This document shows, piece by piece, positions 51,729 through 61,389 of a stretch of DNA of 64,000 nt. Each line of letters starts with the position of its first letter. Positions within the stretch are counted from its first letter, which is position 1. Source of the stretch: Arcobacter_B sp049472135 (GTDB lineage Bacteria > Campylobacterota > Campylobacteria > Campylobacterales > Arcobacteraceae); contig NZ_JBMOVV010000005.1 of NCBI RefSeq assembly GCF_049472135.1, positions 1 through 64,000 on the forward strand, read 5' to 3'. The position numbers and the translations under genes were made by a program. The notes beneath the pieces are model-generated. The model saw only the letters and a list, made by a program, of their open reading frames with translations. It searched no databases and had not been told where the DNA came from.

Positions 51729-54681
51729 ACTTTCTTAAATAGTTTGTATTAACTACAGCTATATCATTTAGACAACCAAATAATTCACCTGTAATATATT
51801 CAATATCTTTTGCTTTTTCTTTTAATTCATCATTACTTGCATTTGAAGCATTTAAATCCATAAACTCTTGCATTAGTGTATGGAAATTCTCTTTTTTAAC
51901 TTTTAGATTTCTCCATTGAGTTGTACTTGTATAGTGCATATTTTTTGATTCACTATCAATAATCCATCTACCAAGTTCTGTATCTTCATTTTTTACTACA
52001 TCAATATGCGTAAATCTATTTAATTCTTTATAATACTCTTTTTTAAGATTAATATTATTGTTTTTATATTTTGAGATTTGTTGAATTAAATCAATATCAT
52101 CAACCATATCATAATATTTATCTGTAATTTTAGTCTTTTTAGTAATTCCTAAAAGTCTTGATGAAAGTTGGGCAACTTCATTTGATAATTGTCCAATATT
52201 TGCTGATGTTGAAGCATTTTCTTGTGTCATTTTATCAAGATGTGCCACGGCTGCATTAACTTGAACCATTCCACTTTCTTGCTCTTTTATTGCTAAACTT
52301 ACATTATCAATAATATTTTTAGTATCAACAATTTTTGAAGATAGTTCATCATAACCTTTTATCATGTTATTAGCAATATTTTTACCTTCATTTGATTTTA
52401 GTGTGGCATCTTCAACTAAAGCCTTAATCTCATTTGCAGCTTCAGCACTTCTACTTGCAAGGTTTCTTACTTCTTGTGCAACAACAGCAAAACCTTTCCC
52501 TGCTTCACCAGCAGTTGCTGCTTCAACGGCTGCATTTAAAGATAAGATATTTGTTTGGAATGCAATTTTATCAATAACACTAATTGCTTCATTGATTGCT
52601 GTTACTTTATCATTAATTTCATCCATAGATTGGGAAGTTTTTGATGCTAACTCATTTCCTGTTCTTGCTGTATTATTTAGCTCATCAGAAATAGTAAGCA
52701 TTTTTTCTACATCTTTACTACTTGATTGCATATTAGTTGTAATTTGCTCAATTGAAGCTGCTGTTTCTTCTAAAGATGATGCTTGCTCATTTGCACTAGT
52801 TGATAGATTCTGAGAAGATTGACTTAAAGTAATTGTATTTGACTCAAGTTCTCTTCCTGCATTTGTAATCATTGCAATTAGTTGTGATATTGATTGTCCT
52901 AATAAAACAGAACCTGCAAATAGTGTTCCAAAGTCACCATATAAGCCCTCTTTCTCATCTTCATTTAATCTTGTATCATATGCACCTTTTGCATATCCAT
53001 CAAGAATTTTATTTATATTTGCAACTTTAGAACTAGTATTTAATATCATATCATTGATACTTACTCTTAATGATTCAACCTCAGCTGTAGCTCCATGTTG
53101 TTTTATTTGATATTGTAAGAATCCATTTGAAGTTTTCTGTGCTACATCTGCAAGTTCACTTACAACCTTTCTATCTTGCTCAATAATATCTCTTATTTTT
53201 ACAATTTGTTCATTCATATCTTTTGTCATTAAAGCAAATTCGTCACTACCTTTAACTTCCATTGGTTTTAAATACTCTTTTTGTCTTATAACATACAAGA
53301 AGAAATACTCTAAACCTTGTTTAAACTCTTTAAGCGAACCAACTATTTTTCTTGTCATAAAGAACACTGATGCAAACACTAAAAATAGAACTAAAATAAT
53401 TGAAGCAATTAATAAAGAAAAGTCTTGATTAATTGTTGCAATCTTTTCATCAATAATATTAGAAAGTTTTGAAACAATACTTTTTTCTAAGCTACTTAAT
53501 TTCTCAATTCTTTTTAAAGAAACCTCATCCCATTTTTTCAAATCTGAACCATATATATTTTTAGACAATTCACTTAAAGCTTTTAAAGCTTGTGAATCAT
53601 CAACTTGAACATACTCATCTATTTGCTCAATTGTTTGTTCTTGCTGTCTTAAAGCTTGAATTTCCGAAGCCATTAATAAATATGAATCAAATACTCTTTT
53701 TATTTTCTTAATTAGCTTTTTTTCTGCTCTTGTTACACCTTTTATTCTATTATATGCTTTTAACTTTCTAATAATAGATACATGATATTGTTCAAATTTT
53801 TTATAATTATCTAAATCACCTCTTAATACATAGTTTTTGAAATTATGTATCAAGCCACCATATCCAGCAAGTTCTTTTATTTCAGTTAAAAGACTCTCTT
53901 TACTATTTTTTATAGTTACTAATTCTCTAAACTTTTCAACTTCACTATTTTCATTTGATTTTAAAAACTCTTCTAATTTCTTAGACTCTTCTTCAAAAGC
54001 TAACTTCTCAAAAGTATTTAGATATGTATTTTGAGAAGAGACTAATGAGCCAAATCTAAAACCATCTTCACTAGAGACAGAAGCAACCTCAAAAATATTT
54101 CTAAGAATTAAAGACTCTTCATAAGCTTTATCTTTTGTATTTGATAAAGATACTAATAGTTGTGAATATTTTGATAACTCACCATTATTAGAAAAAGTCA
54201 CTAACTCATCTAAAAAAGATAAAAGTCTATCGTTTAGTGAGTCATAATAATTTCTAACTTTTGTTGAGTCAACTTGATTTTGAACAATCTTTTTTCTAAA
54301 ATCTATTAAAGTTGATAACTCTTTTTTTAACTCTTCTAAATTATTTTCTATTTTAATACCATATTTAGAAGAATCAAAATTCTCAATAAATTTATTAAAT
54401 TTTTCAAGGTTTTCTATAGTTTTACTCTTTTGAGATTGAAGTTCAGTTTTAAAACTATTTCCATAAGAAGAAACATAAACTAAAGAATAATATCTTTCCT
54501 TTTGAAATTCATCTAATAAGCTACTTACTTTAATATTAAAATTCAAATACTCTTGCGTAGTCAGAGTTGATTTTTTTATATTGTACTCTCTTTCAAGAAT
54601 CATTGCAGATAAAACAATAATACTAATTATGGGCAGTACTAAAATAAGTAGTATCTTATTTTGCAATTTTATTTTATTCAT
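51727..54681 (-). CDS. NIT-domain methyl-accepting chemotaxis protein with degenerate CZB-like tail
   Basis: A 984-residue receptor. Membrane helices at about 7-25 and 425-447 flank a long helical nitrate/nitrite-sensing-type (NIT) region. Then a HAMP and linker, and the signalling hairpin AFQTNILSLNAAVEAATAGEAG (with Thr in place of the more usual Arg). The C-terminal ~130 residues resemble a chemoreceptor zinc-binding domain by ELGRWI and ENFHTLM, but the Cys of the CxLGxW motif is Thr and one of the His pair is Lys. Zinc binding may be lost. Confidence 0.88.
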   Translation of the reverse strand: MNKIKLQNKILLILVLPIISIIVLSAMILEREYNIKKSTLTTQEYLNFNIKVSSLLDEFQKERYYSLVYVSSYGNSFKTELQSQKSKTIENLEKFNKFIENFDSSKYGIKIENNLEELKKELSTLIDFRKKIVQNQVDSTKVRNYYDSLNDRLLSFLDELVTFSNNGELSKYSQLLVSLSNTKDKAYEESLILRNIFEVASVSSEDGFRFGSLVSSQNTYLNTFEKLAFEEESKKLEEFLKSNENSEVEKFRELVTIKNSKESLLTEIKELAGYGGLIHNFKNYVLRGDLDNYKKFEQYHVSIIRKLKAYNRIKGVTRAEKKLIKKIKRVFDSYLLMASEIQALRQQEQTIEQIDEYVQVDDSQALKALSELSKNIYGSDLKKWDEVSLKRIEKLSSLEKSIVSKLSNIIDEKIATINQDFSLLIASIILVLFLVFASVFFMTRKIVGSLKEFKQGLEYFFLYVIRQKEYLKPMEVKGSDEFALMTKDMNEQIVKIRDIIEQDRKVVSELADVAQKTSNGFLQYQIKQHGATAEVESLRVSINDMILNTSSKVANINKILDGYAKGAYDTRLNEDEKEGLYGDFGTLFAGSVLLGQSISQLIAMITNAGRELESNTITLSQSSQNLSTSANEQASSLEETAASIEQITTNMQSSSKDVEKMLTISDELNNTARTGNELASKTSQSMDEINDKVTAINEAISVIDKIAFQTNILSLNAAVEAATAGEAGKGFAVVAQEVRNLASRSAEAANEIKALVEDATLKSNEGKNIANNMIKGYDELSSKIVDTKNIIDNVSLAIKEQESGMVQVNAAVAHLDKMTQENASTSANIGQLSNEVAQLSSRLLGITKKTKITDKYYDMVDDIDLIQQISKYKNNNINLKKEYYKELNRFTHIDVVKNEDTELGRWIIDSESKNMHYTSTTQWRNLKVKKENFHTLMQEFMDLNASNASNDELKEKAKDIEYITGELFGCLNDIAVVNTNYLRK

Positions 54682-54885
54682 TACATCTCCAAAGTATATT
54701 TTTTGTACTATAGTATAAAATATATCAATAGATATTTAACGGTTATTTCTCTGTAACCGTAATGTAATCAAGATATTATTAGTGAGTTATTTATTATTAA
54801 GAAAGTTGAAAAAAAGTTTTTTATAATGCTAAATATAACAAATAAGTCTTTATAAAAAAAGTTAATTAATTTATCAGTTTAAGCT

Positions 54886-54912
54886 ACAAAAAAGAGTAAT
54901 ACTCTTTTTTGT
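54886..54912 (-). terminator. Palindromic terminator after flavin reductase-like gene
   Basis: ACAAAAAAGAGTA (54886-54898) pairs with TACTCTTTTTTGT (54900-54912). It precedes an A-rich tract on the plus side, so U-rich on the transcript. Confidence 0.75.
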
Positions 54913-54913
54913 T

Positions 54914-55480
54914 TTATAGGTCAACTAGTGCTTTAAACTTAACACCACATCTTCCAATATTATCAATATTTACATGATTTCTTTCATTGATTTTATCATC
55001 TTCTATAAATTGATATTTAACTTCTAAAATTACTGGTGTAGTTTTTCCTGGAATTTCATATGTATCATAATACTCACAAAATAGTGCACTTTCACATGAA
55101 GCAATCATTGGAGGGAATCCCTCTTTTACATTTTGAACTTCAATTTCAAACTCTTCGATTTCACTTTGACCTTTATCTAAAGGTGTTGCGCATTTTTGTA
55201 CAAGTTCAGCATGCTCTTTTTTAGCAAAACAGATAGTAGCTTTTTTACTTTTATTAATATTAGCAAGTGAGTCTTTTGGAGTTCCATCATCTTTTTGCCC
55301 AATAGCAACAAGTACTAAAGCTGGATTAGATGAAATAGGAATAAAATAAGAAAATGGTGCACAGTTTAAAACTCCATTTTCATCTTCCGTAACAATCCAA
55401 GCAATTGGTCTTGGAACAACAGTTCCTGACATTATTTTGTATCTGTTTAAATCATTTATATCTTTATAATCTAAAATCAT
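54914..55480 (-). CDS. Flavin reductase-like split-barrel protein
   Basis: A 188-residue protein of the FMN-binding split-barrel family, with GTVVPRPIAWIVTEDENGVLN, APFSYFIPISSNPALVLVAIG and KDSLANINKSKKATI, the typical FMN-phosphate contacts. Family members reduce free flavins or act as oxidoreductase partners of monooxygenases. It is monocistronic and gives no clue to the substrate. Confidence 0.9.
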   Translation of the reverse strand: MILDYKDINDLNRYKIMSGTVVPRPIAWIVTEDENGVLNCAPFSYFIPISSNPALVLVAIGQKDDGTPKDSLANINKSKKATICFAKKEHAELVQKCATPLDKGQSEIEEFEIEVQNVKEGFPPMIASCESALFCEYYDTYEIPGKTTPVILEVKYQFIEDDKINERNHVNIDNIGRCGVKFKALVDL

Positions 55481-55593
55481 TTACTTCCCTTATTTTTCTT
55501 TTGAATATACAAGATTATAGCTAAAGATTTAGATTAACAAAAATATTAATTATGATTTTTAAAACTTAATAAATCTATGTTTCTAAAAGTTAT

Positions 55594-57594
55594 TTATTTA
55601 CTTTCTAAGGGAAGAGAGATTTTGAAATTAGCACCTTTATAAACTAGTTCTTCCAATACAAACTCTTCATTATTTACACTTAAAATACCATTTAAATGTT
55701 TCTCAATAATCTGCTTTGTCATATAAAGACCTATACCTGTACCACTTTTTTGATCTTTAGTTGTAAAGTGAGCTTTAAATATATCATCTTTAATATCATC
55801 AGGAACACCACCTGCACTATCTTTTATACATATATAAGCATACTTATCATCGCTGTAAATATCAATTACAATAAATCTTTTTGATTCTTCTATTTCAAGT
55901 AAGGCATCTCTTGCATTATTTAAGATATTTAAAGTTGCTTGTAAAAGTTCATTTTTAATAGCTCTAATTTTTACACTATTATAGTTTTCAACCACAGTTA
56001 TATAACTATTTTGAAAAGAAGCACTAATTAATGATAAATTCTTTTTAAGTAAATCTGTTAAGTCAAACTCTTCAAAACTCTTATTTTCATGAAAGAAATT
56101 TCTAAAATCCTCAATAGTATCAGATAAATGTTTTGTTGTATCAACTATTTTAGAAAAATCTTTTTTTAGTTCATCTTTTTCCAAAATATCAAACTCCATT
56201 TTTAAAGAGTTCCCACTTGCTATTGTAGAGATAGTACTTAATGGTTGTCTCCATTGATGTGCTATGTTACCAATCATCTCACCCATTGATGCCATTTTTG
56301 ATTGACTATATAAAAGCTGATCTTTTTTTCTATTTTTTCTAACTTCTTCTTTAAATCTATTTTTTAACTTATCATTTAATTCTTCAAGCTCTTTAGTTTT
56401 TTCTTCAACTTTAAACTCTAAAGTAGCATTGATATTTCTTAATGCATTTTTCTGGCTTTCTATTCTAATCTTATGTTTTTTTAATAAGTGATTTAGTTTT
56501 AAAGATACAAAATATGAAATAATTAATGCTATAACTAAAAATACAACAACAATCTGAATTGTCTCTTTTATACTTTGTTCTGTCTTCTTTTTACTTGTAC
56601 CTAAAATCTGTTCAATATTTTTATCTATATTATTTACATTTACAGCAACTGTAATTAGCCAATCCCAATGTTCAATATAGTTTAAAATATAAAGTTTATA
56701 ACTATTTTCATTAATTTTTTTCCAAATAAATTTATATTTTTCATTTGATAGTTGAACTCTTGATTTTTTCATAAACTCATTTATAGATTCAATAACCTCT
56801 TTATTTTTTTCATACATTAAGAAGCTTCTATTTACATATTTATTTCTTTTTGAGTATTGAATAATTCTAAACTCATCATCAATAGTAAAAATATAACCAT
56901 TTTCACCTAAACTCATTAGATTAAGTCTCTTGATTACTTCATTTTGAGATATTGATTCATACTCTTTTAAATCAACACTATATCCAATAACAATATTTAA
57001 CTCTTTAAAATCTTTAATATAAGATATTTTTAAACTCTCTTTTTTATCATTTAAAGAATCATTAGCATTATATAAAATAAATCCAGAGCCCTTTGAACCT
57101 AGTATTTGATTAAACTTTTTTAGATACTCTTTATTTGAATATAAAGGTTCACCTAAAGTTGTACTATTTGAAGCATTTAAAAGTTTTGAGTCTTTTTGGT
57201 AAGTGTAAACAAAATATTTACCATGGTCTTTTGATTCAATTTGACTAAGAGATTTTAAAAGTTCAATTTGAATTGAGTTATGTAAGCTTTTTTCTTTATT
57301 GTATAATCCATCTAAAACTGTATTTGCAAAATCAACTTTAGATTTAACACTATCTTTTATTATATTTAAAGAACTAGCTTTTTTAAATTTTATATAAGAG
57401 TCAACAGACTCAACAATAGTTAAAATTCTTAGTTCTTCTTTATTTAAAAACTCATTTTTTAACTTATTGTAGTCTGTTTCAAATTGTAAGTTTGTTTTTT
57501 CTATATGAATAAAAGTTATAATCGAAGCAGTTAATATAATAAACACCATTGGTATTATGTATATTAAACCAGTTAAGTGTTTCTCTTTAAACAT
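55594..57594 (-). CDS. Cache-domain sensor histidine kinase, orphan
   Basis: A 666-residue kinase with a membrane helix (about 11-30), a ~310-residue extracytoplasmic dCache region (GYIFTIDDEFRIIQYSKRN segment), a second helix (345-365), a coiled coil, and a kinase core. The phosphoacceptor box is GEMIGNIAHQWRQPL and the ATP lid includes DSAGGVPDDI and GTGIGLYM. The same box occurs in the 28-kb kinase. No response regulator is adjacent. It is the last gene of the flhA-led block, nine bases after the small gene. Confidence 0.92.
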   Translation of the reverse strand: MFKEKHLTGLIYIIPMVFIILTASIITFIHIEKTNLQFETDYNKLKNEFLNKEELRILTIVESVDSYIKFKKASSLNIIKDSVKSKVDFANTVLDGLYNKEKSLHNSIQIELLKSLSQIESKDHGKYFVYTYQKDSKLLNASNSTTLGEPLYSNKEYLKKFNQILGSKGSGFILYNANDSLNDKKESLKISYIKDFKELNIVIGYSVDLKEYESISQNEVIKRLNLMSLGENGYIFTIDDEFRIIQYSKRNKYVNRSFLMYEKNKEVIESINEFMKKSRVQLSNEKYKFIWKKINENSYKLYILNYIEHWDWLITVAVNVNNIDKNIEQILGTSKKKTEQSIKETIQIVVVFLVIALIISYFVSLKLNHLLKKHKIRIESQKNALRNINATLEFKVEEKTKELEELNDKLKNRFKEEVRKNRKKDQLLYSQSKMASMGEMIGNIAHQWRQPLSTISTIASGNSLKMEFDILEKDELKKDFSKIVDTTKHLSDTIEDFRNFFHENKSFEEFDLTDLLKKNLSLISASFQNSYITVVENYNSVKIRAIKNELLQATLNILNNARDALLEIEESKRFIVIDIYSDDKYAYICIKDSAGGVPDDIKDDIFKAHFTTKDQKSGTGIGLYMTKQIIEKHLNGILSVNNEEFVLEELVYKGANFKISLPLESK

Positions 57595-57602
57595 TTTTAT
57601 TC

Positions 57603-57827
57603 TTATATTTTAAATTCTTGCTCTACTTGCTTTGCTAATAATTCACCTTTTACACTTAAAGATGAATCTAAAATATACTCATTTTTCTTTAAATTTTTTA
57701 ATAATCTTTTTCCTTCTTTTAGTGAAAAAAGACCATTGTTTTCAAGTTTTAAAACAACATCAGTTAAAGATTCATCACTCTCTTTTTTTAAAATCCCTAA
57801 AAGTAAAACTTTTTCATTTATATCCAT
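57603..57827 (-). CDS. Small helical protein, 74 aa, unknown
   Basis: A charged, all-helical frame with regularly spaced Leu (ESDESLTDVVLKLENNGLFS, then KEGKRLLKNLKKNEYI), suggesting a winged-helix-like or helical bundle. It overlaps the end of the MFS gene by 10 bases and ends nine bases before the kinase start, so it is coupled in the same transcript. No family recognised. A small DNA-binding or kinase-partner protein is possible, not shown. Confidence 0.6.
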   Translation of the reverse strand: MDINEKVLLLGILKKESDESLTDVVLKLENNGLFSLKEGKRLLKNLKKNEYILDSSLSVKGELLAKQVEQEFKI

Positions 57828-58999
57828 GTTCTAATCCTAATAAAATAAAAAGCAAACATTATAAATGCAAGCCCTAAAACGATAGTTATTATAGCAAGAG
57901 AAGTTAAAGTTGCCATTAATCCAATAAATAAGGTAGTTATTATGCATGAAATCATAAAAAACATATCATTATATGAGATTACTCTTCCTAAATACTCATC
58001 ATCACATTTTTCTTGTAAAAGCGCATATGTAATAGACCACAATACTGTTGTAAATAAACCTGTCATAAATACAAAAATTAAAGACACATAAAAATTATGT
58101 TGTGTTAAACCCCACAAGATAATTGCTACACCTTGAATTATTAATAAATAATGTATATTTGTTTTATTAACATATTTTGATATAAAAAATGGACCTACCA
58201 TTAAAGCTAAAGCTCTTACAGCATTTGAAATACCAATTGCCAAAGGAACAGCGATTACATACTTATACTCATTTTTTGCAAGTAGTGTAACTAATGTATC
58301 AAAAGATGTTAATCCCACACTAGCATGTAAAAAAATCAAGTGCATAATTTTTGGATTTTCTTTTATATAGTAAAATCCATCTTTAATCATAGCAAAGATT
58401 TTATGCTGTACTTCATTTTGTTTTACTTCAAAATCTATTCTAAATAAAACTAAAAGTGCTGCAAGGAAAAAACCTGCATCAATAATAAATGCAGTTTTCA
58501 CACCCACATAATTTACAACAAGCCCACTTATTCCCATACCTGCTGAATATGCAAAAGACCAAATAATTGAGTGAACCTCATTTGCTTTTTGTAAAGCAGG
58601 ACCTTTTACAAGTTTTGCTAAAAGAGACATCTCAGCTGAGAAAAATACTGATGCACAAGTCATTCTAATAAAAATAAAAATTAATAAAAGCCAAATATCA
58701 CTTTTATCATCTATTAAAAGGAAACATAGCGTCATTAAAAGTTCAACACTAAGTAATCCAACCATTAGATTTTTTAGTTTAAATCTATCTATAATAGCAC
58801 CTGAAAATGGAGCTATCACCACAGCAGGTAAAAAGTGCATTGCTGTTACAACAGCAATAGCAAACTCAGAAGAGCCAAATTGTACAAGCATTGTATAAAT
58901 AGCTACATTTGAGAACCATGCTCCAAAATAAGCTATTAATTGAACTGTAGATAAGTCTCTTATTACCTTATGTTTTGAAAAAAGCTCACGATAGTTCAA
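57818..58999 (-). CDS. Major facilitator superfamily transporter
   Basis: A 393-residue inner-membrane protein with about 12 hydrophobic helices. Typical MFS turns include FSGAIIDRFKLKNLM between helices 2 and 3 and LGRVISYNDM later. The group looks like the MFS_3/enterobactin-exporter-like type without a clear substrate motif. It overlaps the molybdopterin enzyme gene by 14 bases and the small gene by 10. The tight packing suggests a shared job, such as uptake or export of the enzyme's substrate. Confidence 0.88.
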   Translation of the reverse strand: MNYRELFSKHKVIRDLSTVQLIAYFGAWFSNVAIYTMLVQFGSSEFAIAVVTAMHFLPAVVIAPFSGAIIDRFKLKNLMVGLLSVELLMTLCFLLIDDKSDIWLLLIFIFIRMTCASVFFSAEMSLLAKLVKGPALQKANEVHSIIWSFAYSAGMGISGLVVNYVGVKTAFIIDAGFFLAALLVLFRIDFEVKQNEVQHKIFAMIKDGFYYIKENPKIMHLIFLHASVGLTSFDTLVTLLAKNEYKYVIAVPLAIGISNAVRALALMVGPFFISKYVNKTNIHYLLIIQGVAIILWGLTQHNFYVSLIFVFMTGLFTTVLWSITYALLQEKCDDEYLGRVISYNDMFFMISCIITTLFIGLMATLTSLAIITIVLGLAFIMFAFYFIRIRTWI

Positions 59000-60695
59000 T
59001 TTGAATTAATACCTCTTGAAACATTGTAGAGTTTGCTACTTCATCCTCTTTATTTGGTGTAAGATAATTTATAGATCTATTTCCTGAAAAGAAAAAAGCA
59101 CAATTACTTTTTATATCATCTGATATTTTAACACTAAAATTAGCTTCTCCATATTTAGATGATATTTTTACACTATCACCGTCTTTGTATCCCGTTGAAC
59201 TATTCAAATAAACATTGTTATCAATTTTAAACTGAGAATTTAAAGAGTCATCTTTTTTAGCTGTTATTAAATAAAAGTCTTCTTCTGTTTTATCTTTATA
59301 TAAAGGCTCAATATCTATATCTTCAATAAATTCAAATGATTCTAACTCTTCATAGTCAACTTCAGTATTTTTATAATATTCAATTATTTCTTCTTCATCT
59401 TTTAAGTTTTCAAAACCAAACTTATCAAGTAAGATTGAAGTTAATTCATATTCACTTAAAGAATTCTCATTTTTTTCTTCTATTACATCACTAATTGATA
59501 TATGTCTATTTCCATAAGAAGATCTAACATCAAGTTTTGATAAAAATGAAGATGAAGGGATTATTAAATCAGCATACTTACATGTTTCATTAAAAGTTGT
59601 ACCAAAATATACTACAAAAGAGTTTTCTAAACCATTTATGATTGATTGAGTATTAGGATTTGAAACTACTGGATCTGCACCTTGTATAAATGAAACTTCA
59701 TATTTTGAAAAATCCATTTCAGGTACACAAACCTTTTTATTCTTACTTTTTGTTTCAAATTGGTCTTTATACCCATAAGAAGAGTTAGACAAGTACCAAA
59801 CTCCACCTGCAGTTTTTGGATTATGGTATCCCATATATGCAGCAAAAGAATCAATACATCTCATAATTTGAGCACCTTCAAAATACTTTTGAACACCAAC
59901 TCCTATCATAATAGCAACACTTTTACCTTCAATTAAATCAAAGAATTTATATACCTCATCAAGACCTACTCCAGTAGTTGCTTCATAAGATACTAAAGGT
60001 CTATTTTTTGCAATATCAAAAAACCAATCATACCCTTCACAATACTCTTCTAAAAACTCTTCATCATCTAAATTACTCATATGAGCAAGTCTTGTAAACA
60101 TTAAAGCTAATTCATAATCAGTTTTTGGATTTATCTGTAAATGTAAATCTGATTTTTTTGCTGTTTTTGTCTTTATTGGATCAATTGTAATTAATGTCTT
60201 ATCTTTTACTTGATTATACATATGAGAAGAAGTAACACAAAAATTTCTACCCCAAGATATAATCACATCAGCTTCAAGAAGTTTTTCTAAAGGTGGATTT
60301 ATATTTACACCATTTCTTCCTTGCTCAATTCCTTCATTTCCAATCTCATCACATAGGCCACCTTTTGTTAAAACTGAACCATATTGAGAGAAAAAAGCTT
60401 TTGGTGCTTTTTGCATTAAACCTATATTTCCTGCACCCTTATAATAAATTGTATCTTCTGGATTTGTATTTTTTAACTTCTCTACTAAAATATCAATTGC
60501 TTCATTTAAAGATATTTCATTACCTTTATAAATTGGCTTTTGTAAATACTCTTGTTTTAAAAGTGATGCAAAATTTACACATAACTTTTTATTTGTAATA
60601 TTCTCATCAGAACCTTTAATATTATCATCTATTTTTTGTGCTTGACAAGCATCAAAACAGTCCAATGGACATGCTATATTATTATTTGAACTCAA
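58986..60695 (-). CDS. Molybdopterin-dependent oxidoreductase, short form
   Basis: A 569-residue protein of the DMSO-reductase family. N-terminal cysteines at 9, 13, 17 and 39 (CPLDCFDAC and KKLC) bind a 4Fe-4S cluster. FSQYGSVLTKGGLCDEIGNEG near 102-122 and the QGADPVVSNPNTQ region contact molybdopterin. It is shorter than most family members (~700+ residues) but keeps all regions. No twin-arginine signal is seen, so it is probably cytoplasmic. No redox partner subunit is adjacent; the substrate is unknown. It overlaps both neighbouring genes. Confidence 0.85.
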   Translation of the reverse strand: MSSNNNIACPLDCFDACQAQKIDDNIKGSDENITNKKLCVNFASLLKQEYLQKPIYKGNEISLNEAIDILVEKLKNTNPEDTIYYKGAGNIGLMQKAPKAFFSQYGSVLTKGGLCDEIGNEGIEQGRNGVNINPPLEKLLEADVIISWGRNFCVTSSHMYNQVKDKTLITIDPIKTKTAKKSDLHLQINPKTDYELALMFTRLAHMSNLDDEEFLEEYCEGYDWFFDIAKNRPLVSYEATTGVGLDEVYKFFDLIEGKSVAIMIGVGVQKYFEGAQIMRCIDSFAAYMGYHNPKTAGGVWYLSNSSYGYKDQFETKSKNKKVCVPEMDFSKYEVSFIQGADPVVSNPNTQSIINGLENSFVVYFGTTFNETCKYADLIIPSSSFLSKLDVRSSYGNRHISISDVIEEKNENSLSEYELTSILLDKFGFENLKDEEEIIEYYKNTEVDYEELESFEFIEDIDIEPLYKDKTEEDFYLITAKKDDSLNSQFKIDNNVYLNSSTGYKDGDSVKISSKYGEANFSVKISDDIKSNCAFFFSGNRSINYLTPNKEDEVANSTMFQEVLIQIELS

Positions 60696-61389
60696 TTTTT
60701 ACTAACCTTGAAAATGTTTTTACTTTATCAACAATAATCTCTACTTTATATGATGAAATATGAGATTCATCAGCTACTTTATATACTTTATGGATTTTCT
60801 TATCTGTTTTTATACCATCTAAATAAATATCTTTTTTCTCTATATTTTCAATACTTGAAATTGGTACAAAAAATGATAGTTTAGCTTTTGATAAATCTTG
60901 TGCTTCATATAAAAGTGTTCCAGGATTAACATAATCCCCTTCTTTTACTGCGATACTTGAAATATAATTTGATTTTTCAATCAACCTCTTTTTTGAAATT
61001 GTATCTTTTAAATTCTCTATTTTTATGATGATATCAGCTTTTGATGATTTTAAATTTACAACTTTTAGTTTTTGTGAATCCTTTTCAAAAGCAGGTTTCG
61101 AAGAGATCCTACTTAATCTATCATAGTTTTTTTGCTCAATATTAATCATTTCATTGATAAAAGAAAGTTTGTTTTTTGATTGTTCTAAATCTATTTTATC
61201 AATATTTGAATCTATTTGTACAATTAAAGAATTATTTGCTTCTTTACCTTCAATCTCTTCATTTGTATAAACAACTTTACCTGAAACTGAAGACTTGATC
61301 TTATAACTTTGTACTGGCTCTAGTTTTGCATAATATTCACTTGCAAAAACTGAAACTGTTAAAAATATACTTATTAACACTATTCTCAT
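60682..61389 (-). CDS. HlyD/membrane-fusion-like periplasmic adaptor
   Basis: A 235-residue secreted protein (signal peptide MRIVLISIFLTVSVFASEYY). The central region is a helical hairpin (FINEMINIEQKNYDRLSR), flanked by lipoyl/barrel-like parts: KLEPVQSYKIKSSVSGKVVY and VKEGDYVNPGTLLYEAQDL. Such adaptors join inner-membrane pumps to outer-membrane channels. It is shorter than typical HlyD. It lies between batD and the molybdopterin enzyme with overlaps on one side. No pump of the RND type is here; the MFS could be the partner. Confidence 0.8.
   Translation of the reverse strand: MRIVLISIFLTVSVFASEYYAKLEPVQSYKIKSSVSGKVVYTNEEIEGKEANNSLIVQIDSNIDKIDLEQSKNKLSFINEMINIEQKNYDRLSRISSKPAFEKDSQKLKVVNLKSSKADIIIKIENLKDTISKKRLIEKSNYISSIAVKEGDYVNPGTLLYEAQDLSKAKLSFFVPISSIENIEKKDIYLDGIKTDKKIHKVYKVADESHISSYKVEIIVDKVKTFSRLVKIEFK

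Noticed and set aside
52364..52813. 149-codon plus-strand frame antisense to the chemoreceptor
   Set aside because: Low-complexity Ala/Ser-rich shadow of the conserved signalling hairpin.
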